In this document: positions 33,118-41,506 of the stretch, piece by piece
How the letters are laid out: each line of letters starts with the position of its first letter
Position numbering within the stretch: the stretch's first letter is position 1
Assembly: GCF_003208655.1 (NCBI RefSeq)
Contig: NZ_QKLU01000008.1
Coordinates: 124,001-188,000, forward strand
Source of the DNA: Pedobacter nutrimenti
GTDB lineage: Bacteria > Bacteroidota > Bacteroidia > Sphingobacteriales > Sphingobacteriaceae
DNA length: 64,000 nt
Direction: 5' to 3'
Notes under the pieces: model-generated
Databases searched by the model: none
Told to the model about the DNA's origin: nothing
What the model saw: only the letters and a program-made list of their open reading frames with translations
Translations under genes and position numbers: made by a program

Positions 33118-35547
33118 ATGAAAGATTACTTACTTTTGATCATTTTAAATTTGCTGTGCTTCGGTGTCTTTGCACAGAACGGAACACTGAAAGGAAAGGT
33201 TTATGCCGATGGACAACCCTTACCTTCCATCACCCTAAGGTTATCGGGAGCTGGTGGGGCAACCAAAACAGACGGACAGGGATTTTACCAGTTTAAAAAT
33301 TTGTCTCCTGGCACATATATACTTTCTTTTTCCGGGCTGGGTTATCAATCGCAATCCCAGAAAATTACTATAAAAAAAGAGGAACTGATTTTACCGGATG
33401 TGCTGATGCTGGTGAATCTCTCGAATTTAAATGAGGTCGTGGTAACCGGAGTAAGCCGGGGAACTGTGCTGAGGAAAAGCCCTGTGCCCATTGCGGTGTT
33501 GTCCAGAAAGGCAATGGACCAGCATGTGAACAATAACCTGATCGATGCCATTGTAAAGGGGGTGCCTGGTCTGAGTGCAGTTACTACAGGGCCGAATATT
33601 TCCAAACCTTTTATCCGTGGCCTGGGTTACAACCGGGTGCTGACTTTATACGATGGACTGAGACAGGAAGGACAGCAATGGGGGGATGAGCATGGGATTG
33701 AAATGGACCAGTATGGGGTTTCCAGGGTTGAGGTGGTGAAGGGGCCTGCGAGCTTAACCTATGGTTCTGATGCCGTGGCGGGTGTGATCAATATGATTCC
33801 GGAAACCTCCTCCTTTAAAGAAGGGGTGATCAAAGGGGATTTTACGGAGGATTATCATACCAATAATGGAATGTTCGGGACTTCTTTGGGCCTGGGTTAT
33901 GTAAAAAACGACTGGAAATATAATTTCAGGGCAAGTGGAAAGCTGGCACATAGCTACCGGAATAAAGTGGACGGTCCGGTGTATGGTACCGCTTTCCGGG
34001 AATATAATTTATCTGGAAGTGTGCGGACGGATAAAAAATGGGGCTATACAAAAATAGCAGCCAATTTATATGATAACTTACAAGAAATTCCAGATGGGAG
34101 CCGTGATTCACTCAGCAGAAAGTTTACCAGACAGGTTCTGGACGATGGGGATGACCTGAAAAACCGTCCCCTTGTTCCTGAAGGGGAGCTGATCACTTAT
34201 AAGATTATGCCCCTGCACCAGCACATACAGCATTACCGGTTGTATAATAAAACTCAGCTCAAATTAGGAACGGGTAGCCTTGACGTGTTGTTGGGTGCTC
34301 AGCAAAGTATCCGCAGAGAATACAATCATCCGACCTTAGCAGAACAACCGGGTTTATATGTGGTGCTGAATTCTTTCAATTTTGATTTGAAATATAACCT
34401 TCCTGAGTTTAAGGGAATAGAAAGTACAGCCGGGCTGAGTGGAATGTATCAAACCAACCGAAGTAAAAATGCAACAGATTTTCCTATTCCGGATTATAAT
34501 TTGTTTGATGTCGGGGGCTTCTTGTTTGCAAAAAAAACCTTTGGTAAAATTGACATTTCTGGTGGTTTGCGCTTTGATCACCGCCACATCCGATGGAACG
34601 ATTTTTACGTAGGTCAAAACCCGCAAACTGGTTTTGACCAGCAGGTCCGCGGAGCAGAAACGGCTGATGCGAAGCTTCAGTTTCCCGCATTTGACCACAG
34701 TTATAAAGGACTTTCGGGTAGTCTGGGTTTAACTTATAATTTAACGGAAAGGCTTTTGTTAAAAGCAAATGTTTCCAGGGGCTACCGGGCACCAAATATT
34801 ACAGAAATTGGTTCAAATGGTCTTGATCCGGGAGCACATATTGTATACCTGGGCAACAGAAGTTTTGTTCCGGAATTTAATCTTCAACAGGATATTGGTT
34901 TTATTGCCTATCTGAAGGACATGGACATCAGTGTAGAACTGTTTAACAACAACATTCAGAACTATATTTACCAGACCCGGCTTACAGATGCGGCAGGTGA
35001 ACCAGTTGTGGTGGTTCCCGGGAACCTGACTTATCAGTACCAGCAGGCAAAGGCCAGGCTGTATGGTGCGGAATTTAGTTTAAACCTTCATCCGGAAGCT
35101 TTCAAATGGTTAAATTTTAACAATAGCCTGGCATACGTGCGCGGGACGACCATGGGCCAGAATTTACCATTGCTCCCTCCTTTGCATATTCGCTCTGAAA
35201 TAAAGTTCTCTTCAGAAAGAAATTACGGATTTTTTCATCAGCCTTATTTGAAATTTGAAGCTGACGTGAATGCTGCACAAAACCATTTTTACGGATTGTA
35301 CAATACAGAAACTTATACAAAAGGTTATACCCTTTTTAATGCGGGTTTAGGCGCGGCCATAAAGAACAGGAACCAAAAAAAATTGTTTGATTTGTTTATA
35401 CAGGCTGACAATTTGTTTGATGTGGCTTATCAGTCGCATTTAAGCCGCTTGAAGTATTTTGAGTACTATGAAAACAGTCCAAACGGGAGAAGGGGAATTT
35501 ATAATATTGGCAGAAACTTTAGTTTCAAGATTGTTGTACCGATTTAA
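33118..35547 (+). CDS. TonB-dependent outer-membrane receptor, probably for a metal or metal complex
   Basis: 809 residues. Signal peptide ends FGVFAQ; carboxypeptidase-regulatory-like domain (LKGKVYADGQPLPSITLRLS), then plug (VPGLSAVTTGPNISKPFIRG, YDGLRQEGQQWGDEHG, RVEVVKGPASLTYGSDAVAG) and a 22-strand-type barrel ending GRNFSFKIVVPI. The plug pattern 'D.H......V..VEVV.GPA.L.YGS.AV.GV' is close to ZnuD-like zinc receptors and other metal receptors. There is no SusD partner. The promoter is covered by three metal-regulator palindromes, so expression should rise when Mn, Fe or Zn is scarce. Which metal cannot be read from the sequence. Confidence 0.9.
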   Translation: MKDYLLLIILNLLCFGVFAQNGTLKGKVYADGQPLPSITLRLSGAGGATKTDGQGFYQFKNLSPGTYILSFSGLGYQSQSQKITIKKEELILPDVLMLVNLSNLNEVVVTGVSRGTVLRKSPVPIAVLSRKAMDQHVNNNLIDAIVKGVPGLSAVTTGPNISKPFIRGLGYNRVLTLYDGLRQEGQQWGDEHGIEMDQYGVSRVEVVKGPASLTYGSDAVAGVINMIPETSSFKEGVIKGDFTEDYHTNNGMFGTSLGLGYVKNDWKYNFRASGKLAHSYRNKVDGPVYGTAFREYNLSGSVRTDKKWGYTKIAANLYDNLQEIPDGSRDSLSRKFTRQVLDDGDDLKNRPLVPEGELITYKIMPLHQHIQHYRLYNKTQLKLGTGSLDVLLGAQQSIRREYNHPTLAEQPGLYVVLNSFNFDLKYNLPEFKGIESTAGLSGMYQTNRSKNATDFPIPDYNLFDVGGFLFAKKTFGKIDISGGLRFDHRHIRWNDFYVGQNPQTGFDQQVRGAETADAKLQFPAFDHSYKGLSGSLGLTYNLTERLLLKANVSRGYRAPNITEIGSNGLDPGAHIVYLGNRSFVPEFNLQQDIGFIAYLKDMDISVELFNNNIQNYIYQTRLTDAAGEPVVVVPGNLTYQYQQAKARLYGAEFSLNLHPEAFKWLNFNNSLAYVRGTTMGQNLPLLPPLHIRSEIKFSSERNYGFFHQPYLKFEADVNAAQNHFYGLYNTETYTKGYTLFNAGLGAAIKNRNQKKLFDLFIQADNLFDVAYQSHLSRLKYFEYYENSPNGRRGIYNIGRNFSFKIVVPI

Positions 35548-35752
35548 TTGCTTTTAAAGGTATTTGTTTAGATTCTTTCCAAATAATTTTGATCGCATTG
35601 AATAAAACTCTAATATTGCTGAATATTTAGAATGAATCTAAATAATGACCCGAAATGCTAAAAAAAGTTGCCGTTTCCCGGTTTTTAAAAAAAGGGATTG
35701 GCAGGAAACGGGCAAGAGTTCGAATTTTTAAAAATAGGTGAATAATAAGACG

Positions 35753-35787
35753 AACCAGTCTGCAGGAAGAAGGCAGGCTGGTTTTCT
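35753..35787 (+). terminator. Probable terminator of the TonB-receptor transcript
   Basis: 11-bp stem AACCAGTCTGC / GCAGGCTGGTT (one T-G pair), 9-base loop, then TTTTCTG. Confidence 0.6.
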
Positions 35788-35838
35788 GCCGTGTAATGAA
35801 TCTGACATTTCCCTGATGTAAAGTCTCCAGATTTGTCT

Positions 35839-35903
35839 TACATTTGTCCCCGAGAGCGTTAATTTAAAGGGGATGGGTCGTAAGGCTTGTCCCCTTTTCT
35901 TTT
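35839..35903 (+). promoter_or_regulatory. Promoter-like box followed by an attenuator-like hairpin
   Basis: TACATTTG (35839-35846) is an exact -7 box. Twenty bases on, AAAGGGGA (35866-35873) pairs with TCCCCTTT (35890-35897) and is followed by TCTTTT, a terminator shape. The same GGGGA can pair instead with TCCCC at 35847-35851, giving mutually exclusive stems. No -33 TTTG was found. It is either a very short RNA (about 50 bases) or an attenuator. Confidence 0.35.
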
Positions 35904-36162
35904 ACCAGGCCAACGGTTTTCATGGAGGGGGTGGTGGTTCAAATCAGTATAAGGAAAACGCTTCTCTGACTGTCCTTATGTCATTTTTTATCGGGTGTTT
36001 CTAAGGCCTCTTTCAAGTTGTGGATATCCCTGGGTGTTTTAGGAAGTAAAATGAACGGTTGCTTCTAATTCGGTTGGCGATTTTTTTTAAATGAAATTAG
36101 AAAGAAGCACTTGTAAAAATAAAAAAGAAATACTTTTATGTTGCTTGGTTGACAGATAGTTG

Positions 36163-36645
36163 ATGCGATTTATGGAAGAATTAAAAATAAGAAAGGCCCG
36201 ACCGGATGACCTGGAGGCTATGCTGGAATTTGAACAGGGTATAGTAGCCGCTGAGAGGCCTTTTGACGATACTTTAAAGGCTACCGGTGTCCATTATTAT
36301 GATCTGGCTTCTTATCTGATCAGGGAAGACGTGCAGGTGGTCCTGGCAGAGTTGGGTGGTCAGGTGGTTGGGAGCGGTTATGCGCGGATCGAGTTGGCTG
36401 AACCTTATTTTAAACATGCAAAATACGCTTATCTTGGTTTTATGTATGTGCTTCCGGAGTATAGGGGAATGGGAATCGTTCAAAAGATTATTGAAACCCT
36501 GAAAGACTGGTCTTTGTCGCAGGGAATTACAGAAGTCCGTTTGGAGGTTTATGCAAATAATTTGAAGGCCGTAAAGGCTTATGAAAAAGCCGGCTTTGAA
36601 AGCCGGATGTTGGAAATGCGGTTGGATTTACTGAAAAAGGAATAA
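36163..36645 (+). CDS. GNAT-family N-acetyltransferase
   Basis: About 160 residues (start ATG at 36163; an internal ATG at 36172 is as good). It transfers an acetyl group from acetyl-CoA to an amine or an N-terminus. Acetyl-CoA binding motif A is seen in YLGFMYVLPEYRGMGIVQKI with the R-G-M-G-I-V pyrophosphate loop; motif B follows in VRLEVYANNLKAVKAYEKAG. The N-terminal IRKARPDDLEAMLEFEQ is the usual beta1-alpha1. Substrate unknown. Cytoplasmic, monocistronic. Confidence 0.9.
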   Translation: MRFMEELKIRKARPDDLEAMLEFEQGIVAAERPFDDTLKATGVHYYDLASYLIREDVQVVLAELGGQVVGSGYARIELAEPYFKHAKYAYLGFMYVLPEYRGMGIVQKIIETLKDWSLSQGITEVRLEVYANNLKAVKAYEKAGFESRMLEMRLDLLKKE

Positions 36646-36685
36646 AATTTTAGGATACCATAGACTAATTTTATATAGTCTCGTT

Positions 36686-37024
36686 TTATTTTTTACGCTG
36701 GATAACGCTTCCTTTAATTTTTTGTACAGATTTGCTTAAAAACGTAAAAAAATAAAAAAAACTTCCTTTTTTTTGAGGGGCCTGCGGCACTAGAGAAGGA
36801 ACCGCAGGTTCAAGATACAGGACCAGATTTTCGGTTTTAGTTATCCAGAACTCCTGTTTCAGGTATCCTTCGCAGGTAATCTGTAAAGTATCTCCTTCCT
36901 GTATCCGGATGTCAAATGACCCCATGGCATTTGAACTTGTTCTTTCCAGGCTTCTGGTGTTACAGATGCCGGCATTTTTGATCCGGGTATTTGTATGTTT
37001 ATGAAATACGATTCCTTTCATCAT
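36686..37024 (-). CDS. Orphan carboxypeptidase-regulatory-like domain protein without signal peptide
   Basis: 112 residues. KGIVFHKHTNTRIKNAGICN, then NAMGSFDIRIQEGDTLQITC and EGYLKQEFWI match the beta-sandwich domain (CarboxypepD_reg-like) that precedes the plug in SusC proteins. Here it stands alone, with no signal peptide at the ATG and a basic tail rich in Lys/Phe (KKGSFFYFFTFLSKSVQKIK, RKK). Either the protein is cytoplasmic, which would be unusual, or it is the remnant of a longer exported gene. Its own start (ATG ATG) and clean frame argue against simple decay. Confidence 0.65.
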   Translation of the reverse strand: MMKGIVFHKHTNTRIKNAGICNTRSLERTSSNAMGSFDIRIQEGDTLQITCEGYLKQEFWITKTENLVLYLEPAVPSLVPQAPQKKGSFFYFFTFLSKSVQKIKGSVIQRKK

Positions 37025-37385
37025 TTTTAGGTTGTATCCAGGGGATAATCATTTTATGCCGTCTAAAAAATACCTGTGTTTTAATTCTTTGTAAAAATAA
37101 GTTTCAAATAGGGTGTTTTTTTTCTTTTAACATTATTTAACCAATATGTTGGTTATCAGTATGATATTTGTTTTTGATGAAAAGTTTTTTTTGCAGAACT
37201 AAAAGCAAAAAGAGCACCTGTGAATAAATAACCTTAGTTTGAGTGTATTTGGTTTTAGAGAATAAATTAGATTTATACTGAAGTGAATTTTCCTTTTGAA
37301 AAATAATTTTATTGTTATTCTATACAATTTTATATAAATAATTGCTATATTAACTCTTGAGTATAAATTTAAAGCCAAGATTATT
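37025..37385. other. AT-rich intergenic region
   Basis: 361 bases between divergent genes (carboxypeptidase-regulatory-like protein and XRE regulator). Very AT-rich; I see no exact TAnnTTTG box and no strong hairpin. It should hold promoters in both directions, but none can be named with confidence. Confidence 0.4.
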
Positions 37386-37727
37386 ATGACTAAGCAAGGT
37401 AAAGTTAATGGCGTAGGTTTAAGAATCCGGTTTCTGAGACAAAGGGAACAGAAAAGCCAGCAACAGATTGCAGAAAAACTAGGGGTCTCTGTCCCTGCTT
37501 TTTCGAAAATGGAAACAGGGATCACAGACATCAATGTTTCCCGTATTTTGCAGATTTCTGCACTTTTTAATGTAAAACCTGCTTATTTTTTTGAACAAGA
37601 GGGGGAGCATGATGAAGAAACTGCTGGCAAAATGGAGTTGATCAGGCAGTTGCAGGAGAAAACATCCATTATTGTCGATTTACAAAACAAACTGATCCAT
37701 TGCTATGAGCAAAGGAACAGTTTGTAA
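37386..37727 (+). CDS. XRE-family helix-turn-helix regulator
   Basis: 113 residues. HTH_3 domain at about residues 12-66: LRIRFLRQREQKSQQQIAEK, LGVSVPAFSKMETGITDINV, SRILQISALFNVKPAYFFEQ. The C-terminal 40 residues form a helix ending in a basic/Glu-rich segment (IRQLQEKTSIIVDLQNKLIH) that may dimerise. It lies 50 bases before the DACNV-like gene on the same strand and may regulate it or be its co-transcribed partner. Confidence 0.88.
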   Translation: MTKQGKVNGVGLRIRFLRQREQKSQQQIAEKLGVSVPAFSKMETGITDINVSRILQISALFNVKPAYFFEQEGEHDEETAGKMELIRQLQEKTSIIVDLQNKLIHCYEQRNSL

Positions 37728-37777
37728 ATGACCCGGAGCAGATATTTTATTTTGGGGGAATGTATTAACTTTAAGGC

Positions 37778-38920
37778 ATGATTTACCAATCTACCTATCA
37801 GGCTGCAAAGATTATCGCCCCCCAGGTTGAAGCGATATTTGCAAAACATTTATCTGCCGCAAAAGACAGCGGGGAGGAGGATCTTGCCCCATTACCAGTG
37901 GCGGACCTGGTAGAGCACATTATAGATGCCACATTTTGGGCAAGTCTGCGGAAGGAGGAAGGGCATTCGCCCAAAATATCACTTGCGTTTCTGCCTCCTG
38001 AACAAGCTGGAAATCCATTGCTTTTTAAACATAATTTACCCTTAAACCCAACTACGCTTACCAAAATAGCCCCGGGAGTGGAGCGGGCTGGAATTCATAT
38101 TGGAGTATGGCATGATGGAGAAGAGTTGTATGTATGGGGCACCAGTTTGAGCATTCCTAATTTTTGTTTTGTGCTCGATGTATCCGAACCGGGTTTGCTT
38201 GTGATCAAACACCGAAGAATTTATGGCTTTGGGAAATACACCAATATTGCCGTTCTGAAAGGAGAGCAGATCAAAATCGTAGACACCTCTTCACCCAGGT
38301 CCCATGATTGGCCTACGATGTTATTGTCCTTATTGGATTTAACTGCACCATCCTACTGGAACGACTCTGTGAATGTACTGATCCAAATTGCTGTCTCTAT
38401 GAGATCTCACCAGCGGGGAGGTACTTTATTGGTGGTTCCCTCTGAGAATAACAATTGGTTGCAGTCTATTGTTAAGCCTATTCAGTATGCTGTACAGCCT
38501 TCTTTCAGAGGGCTTTCCAAACTCCTGATGCAGGACAGAAAAGAAGCGAGTCAGATTTTCTGGCAAACTGCCCTGAAAAGGGAAGTAGAGCACCTGGCGG
38601 GTCTGACGGCTGTAGATGGGGCGACCGTATTGAATGACAGATTTGAACTGATGGCATTTGGAGCGAAGATTGGCAGGGCCAAAGGAAAAGAGAATGTAGA
38701 GGAACTGTCCTTTAGTGAGCCAATTGTGGGTGGGGGAGCGGTATTGATGCCGGCTTCCAAGGTGGGGGGGACAAGACATTTGTCTGCTGCACAGTTTGTT
38801 CATGACCAGAAGGATGCAATTGCTTTGGTTGCCTCTCAAGATGGCCATTTTACCATATATACCTGGTCCGGACAGTTCAACCGCTTGCAGGCACACCGTA
38901 TTGATACGCTTCTTTTGTAA
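37778..38920 (+). CDS. Diadenylate cyclase-like (DACNV-type) protein
   Basis: 380 residues, no signal peptide or membrane segment. The C-terminal half carries the two DisA_N/DAC-domain motifs: DGA at residues 280-282 (AVDGATVLNDRFELMAFG) and RH at 333-334 (GGTRHLSAAQFVHDQKDAIA), where the usual R-H-R reads R-H-L. In DisA these residues bind ATP and make c-di-AMP. The N-terminal part (HIIDATFWASLRKEEGHSP, then HIGVWHDGEELYVWGTSL) resembles the sensor-like region of the group described as DACNV. The combination is my recognition from memory and needs a profile search. Loss of the last Arg could alter activity. It follows an XRE regulator, an arrangement that suggests a signalling pair. Confidence 0.7.
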   Translation: MIYQSTYQAAKIIAPQVEAIFAKHLSAAKDSGEEDLAPLPVADLVEHIIDATFWASLRKEEGHSPKISLAFLPPEQAGNPLLFKHNLPLNPTTLTKIAPGVERAGIHIGVWHDGEELYVWGTSLSIPNFCFVLDVSEPGLLVIKHRRIYGFGKYTNIAVLKGEQIKIVDTSSPRSHDWPTMLLSLLDLTAPSYWNDSVNVLIQIAVSMRSHQRGGTLLVVPSENNNWLQSIVKPIQYAVQPSFRGLSKLLMQDRKEASQIFWQTALKREVEHLAGLTAVDGATVLNDRFELMAFGAKIGRAKGKENVEELSFSEPIVGGGAVLMPASKVGGTRHLSAAQFVHDQKDAIALVASQDGHFTIYTWSGQFNRLQAHRIDTLLL

Positions 38921-38947
38921 AAAAAAAGCGCACATCTCTGTACGCTT
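38919..38947 (-). terminator. Terminator of the small membrane protein gene
   Basis: On the minus strand AAGCGTACA / TGTGCGCTT (one U-G pair) around a GAGA tetraloop, followed by eight or nine Ts. On the plus strand the odd pair is C-A, so the hairpin is built for the minus-strand transcript. Its T-run overlaps the DACNV stop codon. Confidence 0.8.
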
Positions 38948-38973
38948 AAAAAATTAATTAAGGTGGCTGAATC

Positions 38974-39141
38974 CTATGAAAATATGATTGCACCTATAAT
39001 CACAGCAGCAAAAAGAATCGCAATAACAATTCGGTCCAGAATGATCCATTGCCGAGCGGTTAGCTTTCTATTTACCTTTTCTTTTTTTTCCACTCTATGC
39101 CTGGCAAGGGCTGGAAAAATAGGATTCAGTTTCATTATCAT
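38974..39141 (-). CDS. Small membrane protein, 55 residues
   Basis: ATG at 39139-39141 (a second ATG two codons on) to TAG at 38974. The frame reads MIMKLNPIFPALARHR, then basic VEKKEKVNRKLTARQW and a single hydrophobic helix IVIAILFAAVIIGAIIF. The amphipathic basic start followed by one C-terminal helix suggests a tail-anchored inner-membrane protein. A textbook terminator directly downstream on the same strand supports expression. Opposite-strand frames here lack such support. Function unknown; convergent with the DACNV gene. Confidence 0.65.
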   Translation of the reverse strand: MIMKLNPIFPALARHRVEKKEKVNRKLTARQWIILDRIVIAILFAAVIIGAIIFS

Positions 39142-39503
39142 AGGTAGATGTAATAGATGTACCTGATTATTACAAAGCTCAAGCCAAAATATAGTGGTCT
39201 TGTTAAAATGTTAATAACTTGTGTTTTATGTGGAAAACGCTGGTCTATATGCATTTAACCAGGCATTTATGTTTGCTAGCTGTCTGTTTTTCTAAAATAT
39301 TGATCTTTTAAACTGAATAAAAAATAGCGCATTCGGGAACAGGATTTTAAGGACATTCAAAAGAATGTTCTCTCTCTTTTTGATAATTGTAGTGTTTTAG
39401 AAAAAAAAATAATTCACTGATATACAGTTGTTTGTGTTTTATTCTGAATTTTATATAGTACTATGTATTGCATATTACTATATAAAGCATATATCTTTGT
39501 ATT
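39142..39503. other. Intergenic region ahead of padR
   Basis: 362 bases. The first 300 show no gene or strong structure; the last 50 hold the padR promoter/operator listed next. Confidence 0.4.
39452..39499 (+). promoter_or_regulatory. Promoter and probable operator of padR-pspC
   Basis: Inverted repeat TATATAGTA (39452-39460) / TACTATATA (39476-39484), 15-base spacer. The TTG at 39468-39470 sits 21 bases before an exact -7 box TATCTTTG (39492-39499), so the repeat straddles the -33 element. The -7 box ends four bases before the padR ATG, implying a leaderless mRNA. PadR repressors commonly bind such sites over their own promoter. Confidence 0.65.
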
Positions 39504-39836
39504 ATGATAGCAGAAAATACGCAAACACAAATGCGCAAGGGCATACTAGAGTACTGTGTGCTGCTTATAATATCCAGAGGCGAAATTTATGCTTCTGATA
39601 TTATCGCTGAATTGAAGTCAGCCAAATTACTGGTGGTTGAGGGGACGCTTTATCCTTTACTGACCCGCTTAAAGAATAATGGCTTATTAAGCTATAACTG
39701 GGTAGAATCCACCTCCGGGCCACCTCGAAAATATTATGTGCTCACCGATGACGGGAAGTCAATGGTGAGGCAGCTTGATACGACCTGGCAGGAACTGTCC
39801 TATGCAATTGAAACCTCTAAACAAGTAAAGAAATAG
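39504..39836 (+). CDS. PadR-family transcriptional regulator
   Basis: 110 residues, the short PadR type. MRKGILEYCVLLIISRGEIY, ASDIIAELKSAKLLVVEGTL, YPLLTRLKNNGLLSYNWVES, and GPPRKYYVLTDDGKSMVRQL follow the PadR winged-helix pattern exactly. PadR dimers repress until an effector binds. The gene is followed 92 bases later by a PspC-domain gene; this PadR-PspC pairing is frequent in Bacteroidota and is usually linked to envelope stress. Confidence 0.93.
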   Translation: MIAENTQTQMRKGILEYCVLLIISRGEIYASDIIAELKSAKLLVVEGTLYPLLTRLKNNGLLSYNWVESTSGPPRKYYVLTDDGKSMVRQLDTTWQELSYAIETSKQVKK

Positions 39837-39928
39837 GGTCATTAGATGAAAAGAAATAGTAAAACCCTTAGGGGTACATTTATTTTAATCATCAAAGCTC
39901 CCTTCTAACAAAAGAAAAAAATAAACAG

Positions 39929-41488
39929 ATGAAAAGAACGCTGAACATAAATATTGGGAATTCTCTAATTCATATAGAGGAAGATGCCTACGAAATGTTA
40001 ACTGGTTATTTAAACGAAATCAAATCACATTTTGCGAAAAATGCAGATGACTTTGAAATTGTAACAGATATCGAAAACCGTATTGCCGAAATGTTTGCCG
40101 AGATCCTCTCCGCACAGCATAAAGCTGCCATTAGTATCACAGACGTACAACAGGTCATTACGCAAATGGGAACGGTCCGTGATTTTGAGTCATCAGAAGA
40201 TGAAGAACATCCGTTTTCGATGCCTTATTCCCAAGGCATAAAAAGATTGTACAGGGACACGGAAAAAGGAATGGTGGCCGGCGTGTGCGCAGGACTGGGA
40301 CACTACCTGAATATCGAGGAACGTTGGATCCGGCTTTTTGCCCTGTTGTCCACACTGGTTGGAGGTGCAGGCTTTATTGCTTATCTGGTCATGTGGATTA
40401 TTGTGCCAAGGGCACAGACCAGATCTGAGAAAATGTATATGAAAGGAGAGGCTATAAACCTGCAGGGTTTTATCCGGAATTTTCAGGAAGAAATGGAGAA
40501 CAGTAACCTGCTCAGAAGGTCAGGAGGCATTATCGCAGAATTTGCAGATTGGTTTGGCAGATTTATTAATGGAACAGGAAAGGTAATTTTTAAAATTACA
40601 GCTGGGTTTATTATTCTAATGAGTTCAGGAATGCTGCTTGCTGCGATTGTTACCCTGGCTAGTTTTTTAGGTGTTTTTGATTATGCTGGCAATGAGATCT
40701 TCCCTTTGAGTATGGTGAACGATTCCTATGTTTCTTTATTGTTGCTTTCGGCTTTTGTTGTCATTGCTGTTCCTCTTCTTGCCTTGATTCTGTTTTCCAT
40801 CAGGGTTGCATTTAATGGCAGGCAGATTCACAAAAATGTTTCCTTTGGCTTGTTGATCTTATGGCTTGCGGGAATCGCTACAGGTGTGTTTTTTATTGCC
40901 AAAACAAGTACTGAATTTAAAGAGCATACCGAAATTACAAAGGTATCCAACCTTAAATCGTATCCGGTTTATACACTGGATCTGGACAACTCCCGCGTCT
41001 TTTCTAAAGAAGACAGCTTGCTTTATCACATCAACAATGAAAACAGTAAAGGCTGGGTGATCCTGGATGAACGGGAAGGGCCCTTTGGCAAACCTGATGA
41101 TGTAAGGATTTATATTGAGCGGAGTTTGGATGCAACAAATAGCGTGACGCAGAACTTTGCTTCACATGGAAAAACATTTGATGCAGCTCTTAAAAATGCA
41201 CAGAGCATCCGTTATGATTTTCAGCAGAAAGACTCTGTTCTGACCTTTGGTCCTAAATTAAGGTTAACCAACCAGGCCAAATGGCGTAATCAGGAAGTAA
41301 AGCTCATTGTCCGGGTTCCTGTGGGTACTCACCTGATCATCAACCGAGATCTGGATCATTATCTGGCTGGTTACAGGTCCTGGAATTGTGGAGATTCACA
41401 TGAGGGTGATTTTGTGGAGTGGATCATGACCGAAAATGGCCTGAAATGTAAAAATGAATTAAAAGAGGAAGATCATCAGGATCAGTAA
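39929..41488 (+). CDS. PspC-domain membrane protein
   Basis: 519 residues. The N-terminal 100 residues (NINIGNSLIHIEEDAYEMLT) form a helical region with HAxxTD-like EIVTDIENRIAEMFAEIL. The PspC domain is at about residues 107-165 (RLYRDTEKGMVAGVCAGLGH, LNIEERWIRLFALLSTLVGG, AYLVMWIIVPRAQ). Three or four more membrane helices follow (residues about 225-335), then a periplasmic beta-rich tail with repeated LRLTNQAKWRNQEVKLIVRV, resembling DUF2807-type repeats. PspC proteins sense or respond to membrane stress. It is co-transcribed with the padR gene upstream, which probably controls it. Confidence 0.9.
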   Translation: MKRTLNINIGNSLIHIEEDAYEMLTGYLNEIKSHFAKNADDFEIVTDIENRIAEMFAEILSAQHKAAISITDVQQVITQMGTVRDFESSEDEEHPFSMPYSQGIKRLYRDTEKGMVAGVCAGLGHYLNIEERWIRLFALLSTLVGGAGFIAYLVMWIIVPRAQTRSEKMYMKGEAINLQGFIRNFQEEMENSNLLRRSGGIIAEFADWFGRFINGTGKVIFKITAGFIILMSSGMLLAAIVTLASFLGVFDYAGNEIFPLSMVNDSYVSLLLLSAFVVIAVPLLALILFSIRVAFNGRQIHKNVSFGLLILWLAGIATGVFFIAKTSTEFKEHTEITKVSNLKSYPVYTLDLDNSRVFSKEDSLLYHINNENSKGWVILDEREGPFGKPDDVRIYIERSLDATNSVTQNFASHGKTFDAALKNAQSIRYDFQQKDSVLTFGPKLRLTNQAKWRNQEVKLIVRVPVGTHLIINRDLDHYLAGYRSWNCGDSHEGDFVEWIMTENGLKCKNELKEEDHQDQ

Positions 41489-41498
41489 TGATCTTCCT
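41466..41498. terminator. Hairpin at the convergent end of pspC and the plug-domain gene
   Basis: Perfect 11-bp stem AGGAAGATCAT / ATGATCTTCCT overlapping the pspC stop; only a weak T/A tract follows. Confidence 0.5.
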
Positions 41499-41506
41499 TA
41501 TATAAA

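Larger units (their letters stand above)
35548..36162. other. Gap of about 600 bases with several hairpins
   Basis: No gene was recognised. It contains an 11-bp stem with one bulge (35668-35678 / 35704-35715), a terminator (35753-35787) and a promoter-plus-hairpin unit (35839-35903), both listed separately. The last 250 bases before the acetyltransferase gene are AT-rich and featureless to me. Confidence 0.5.

Noticed and set aside
38963..39166. 67-codon plus-strand frame
   Set aside because: It lies opposite a better-supported minus-strand gene with its own terminator; its composition (Ser/Phe/Arg-rich, no membrane or start signals) looks like antisense.
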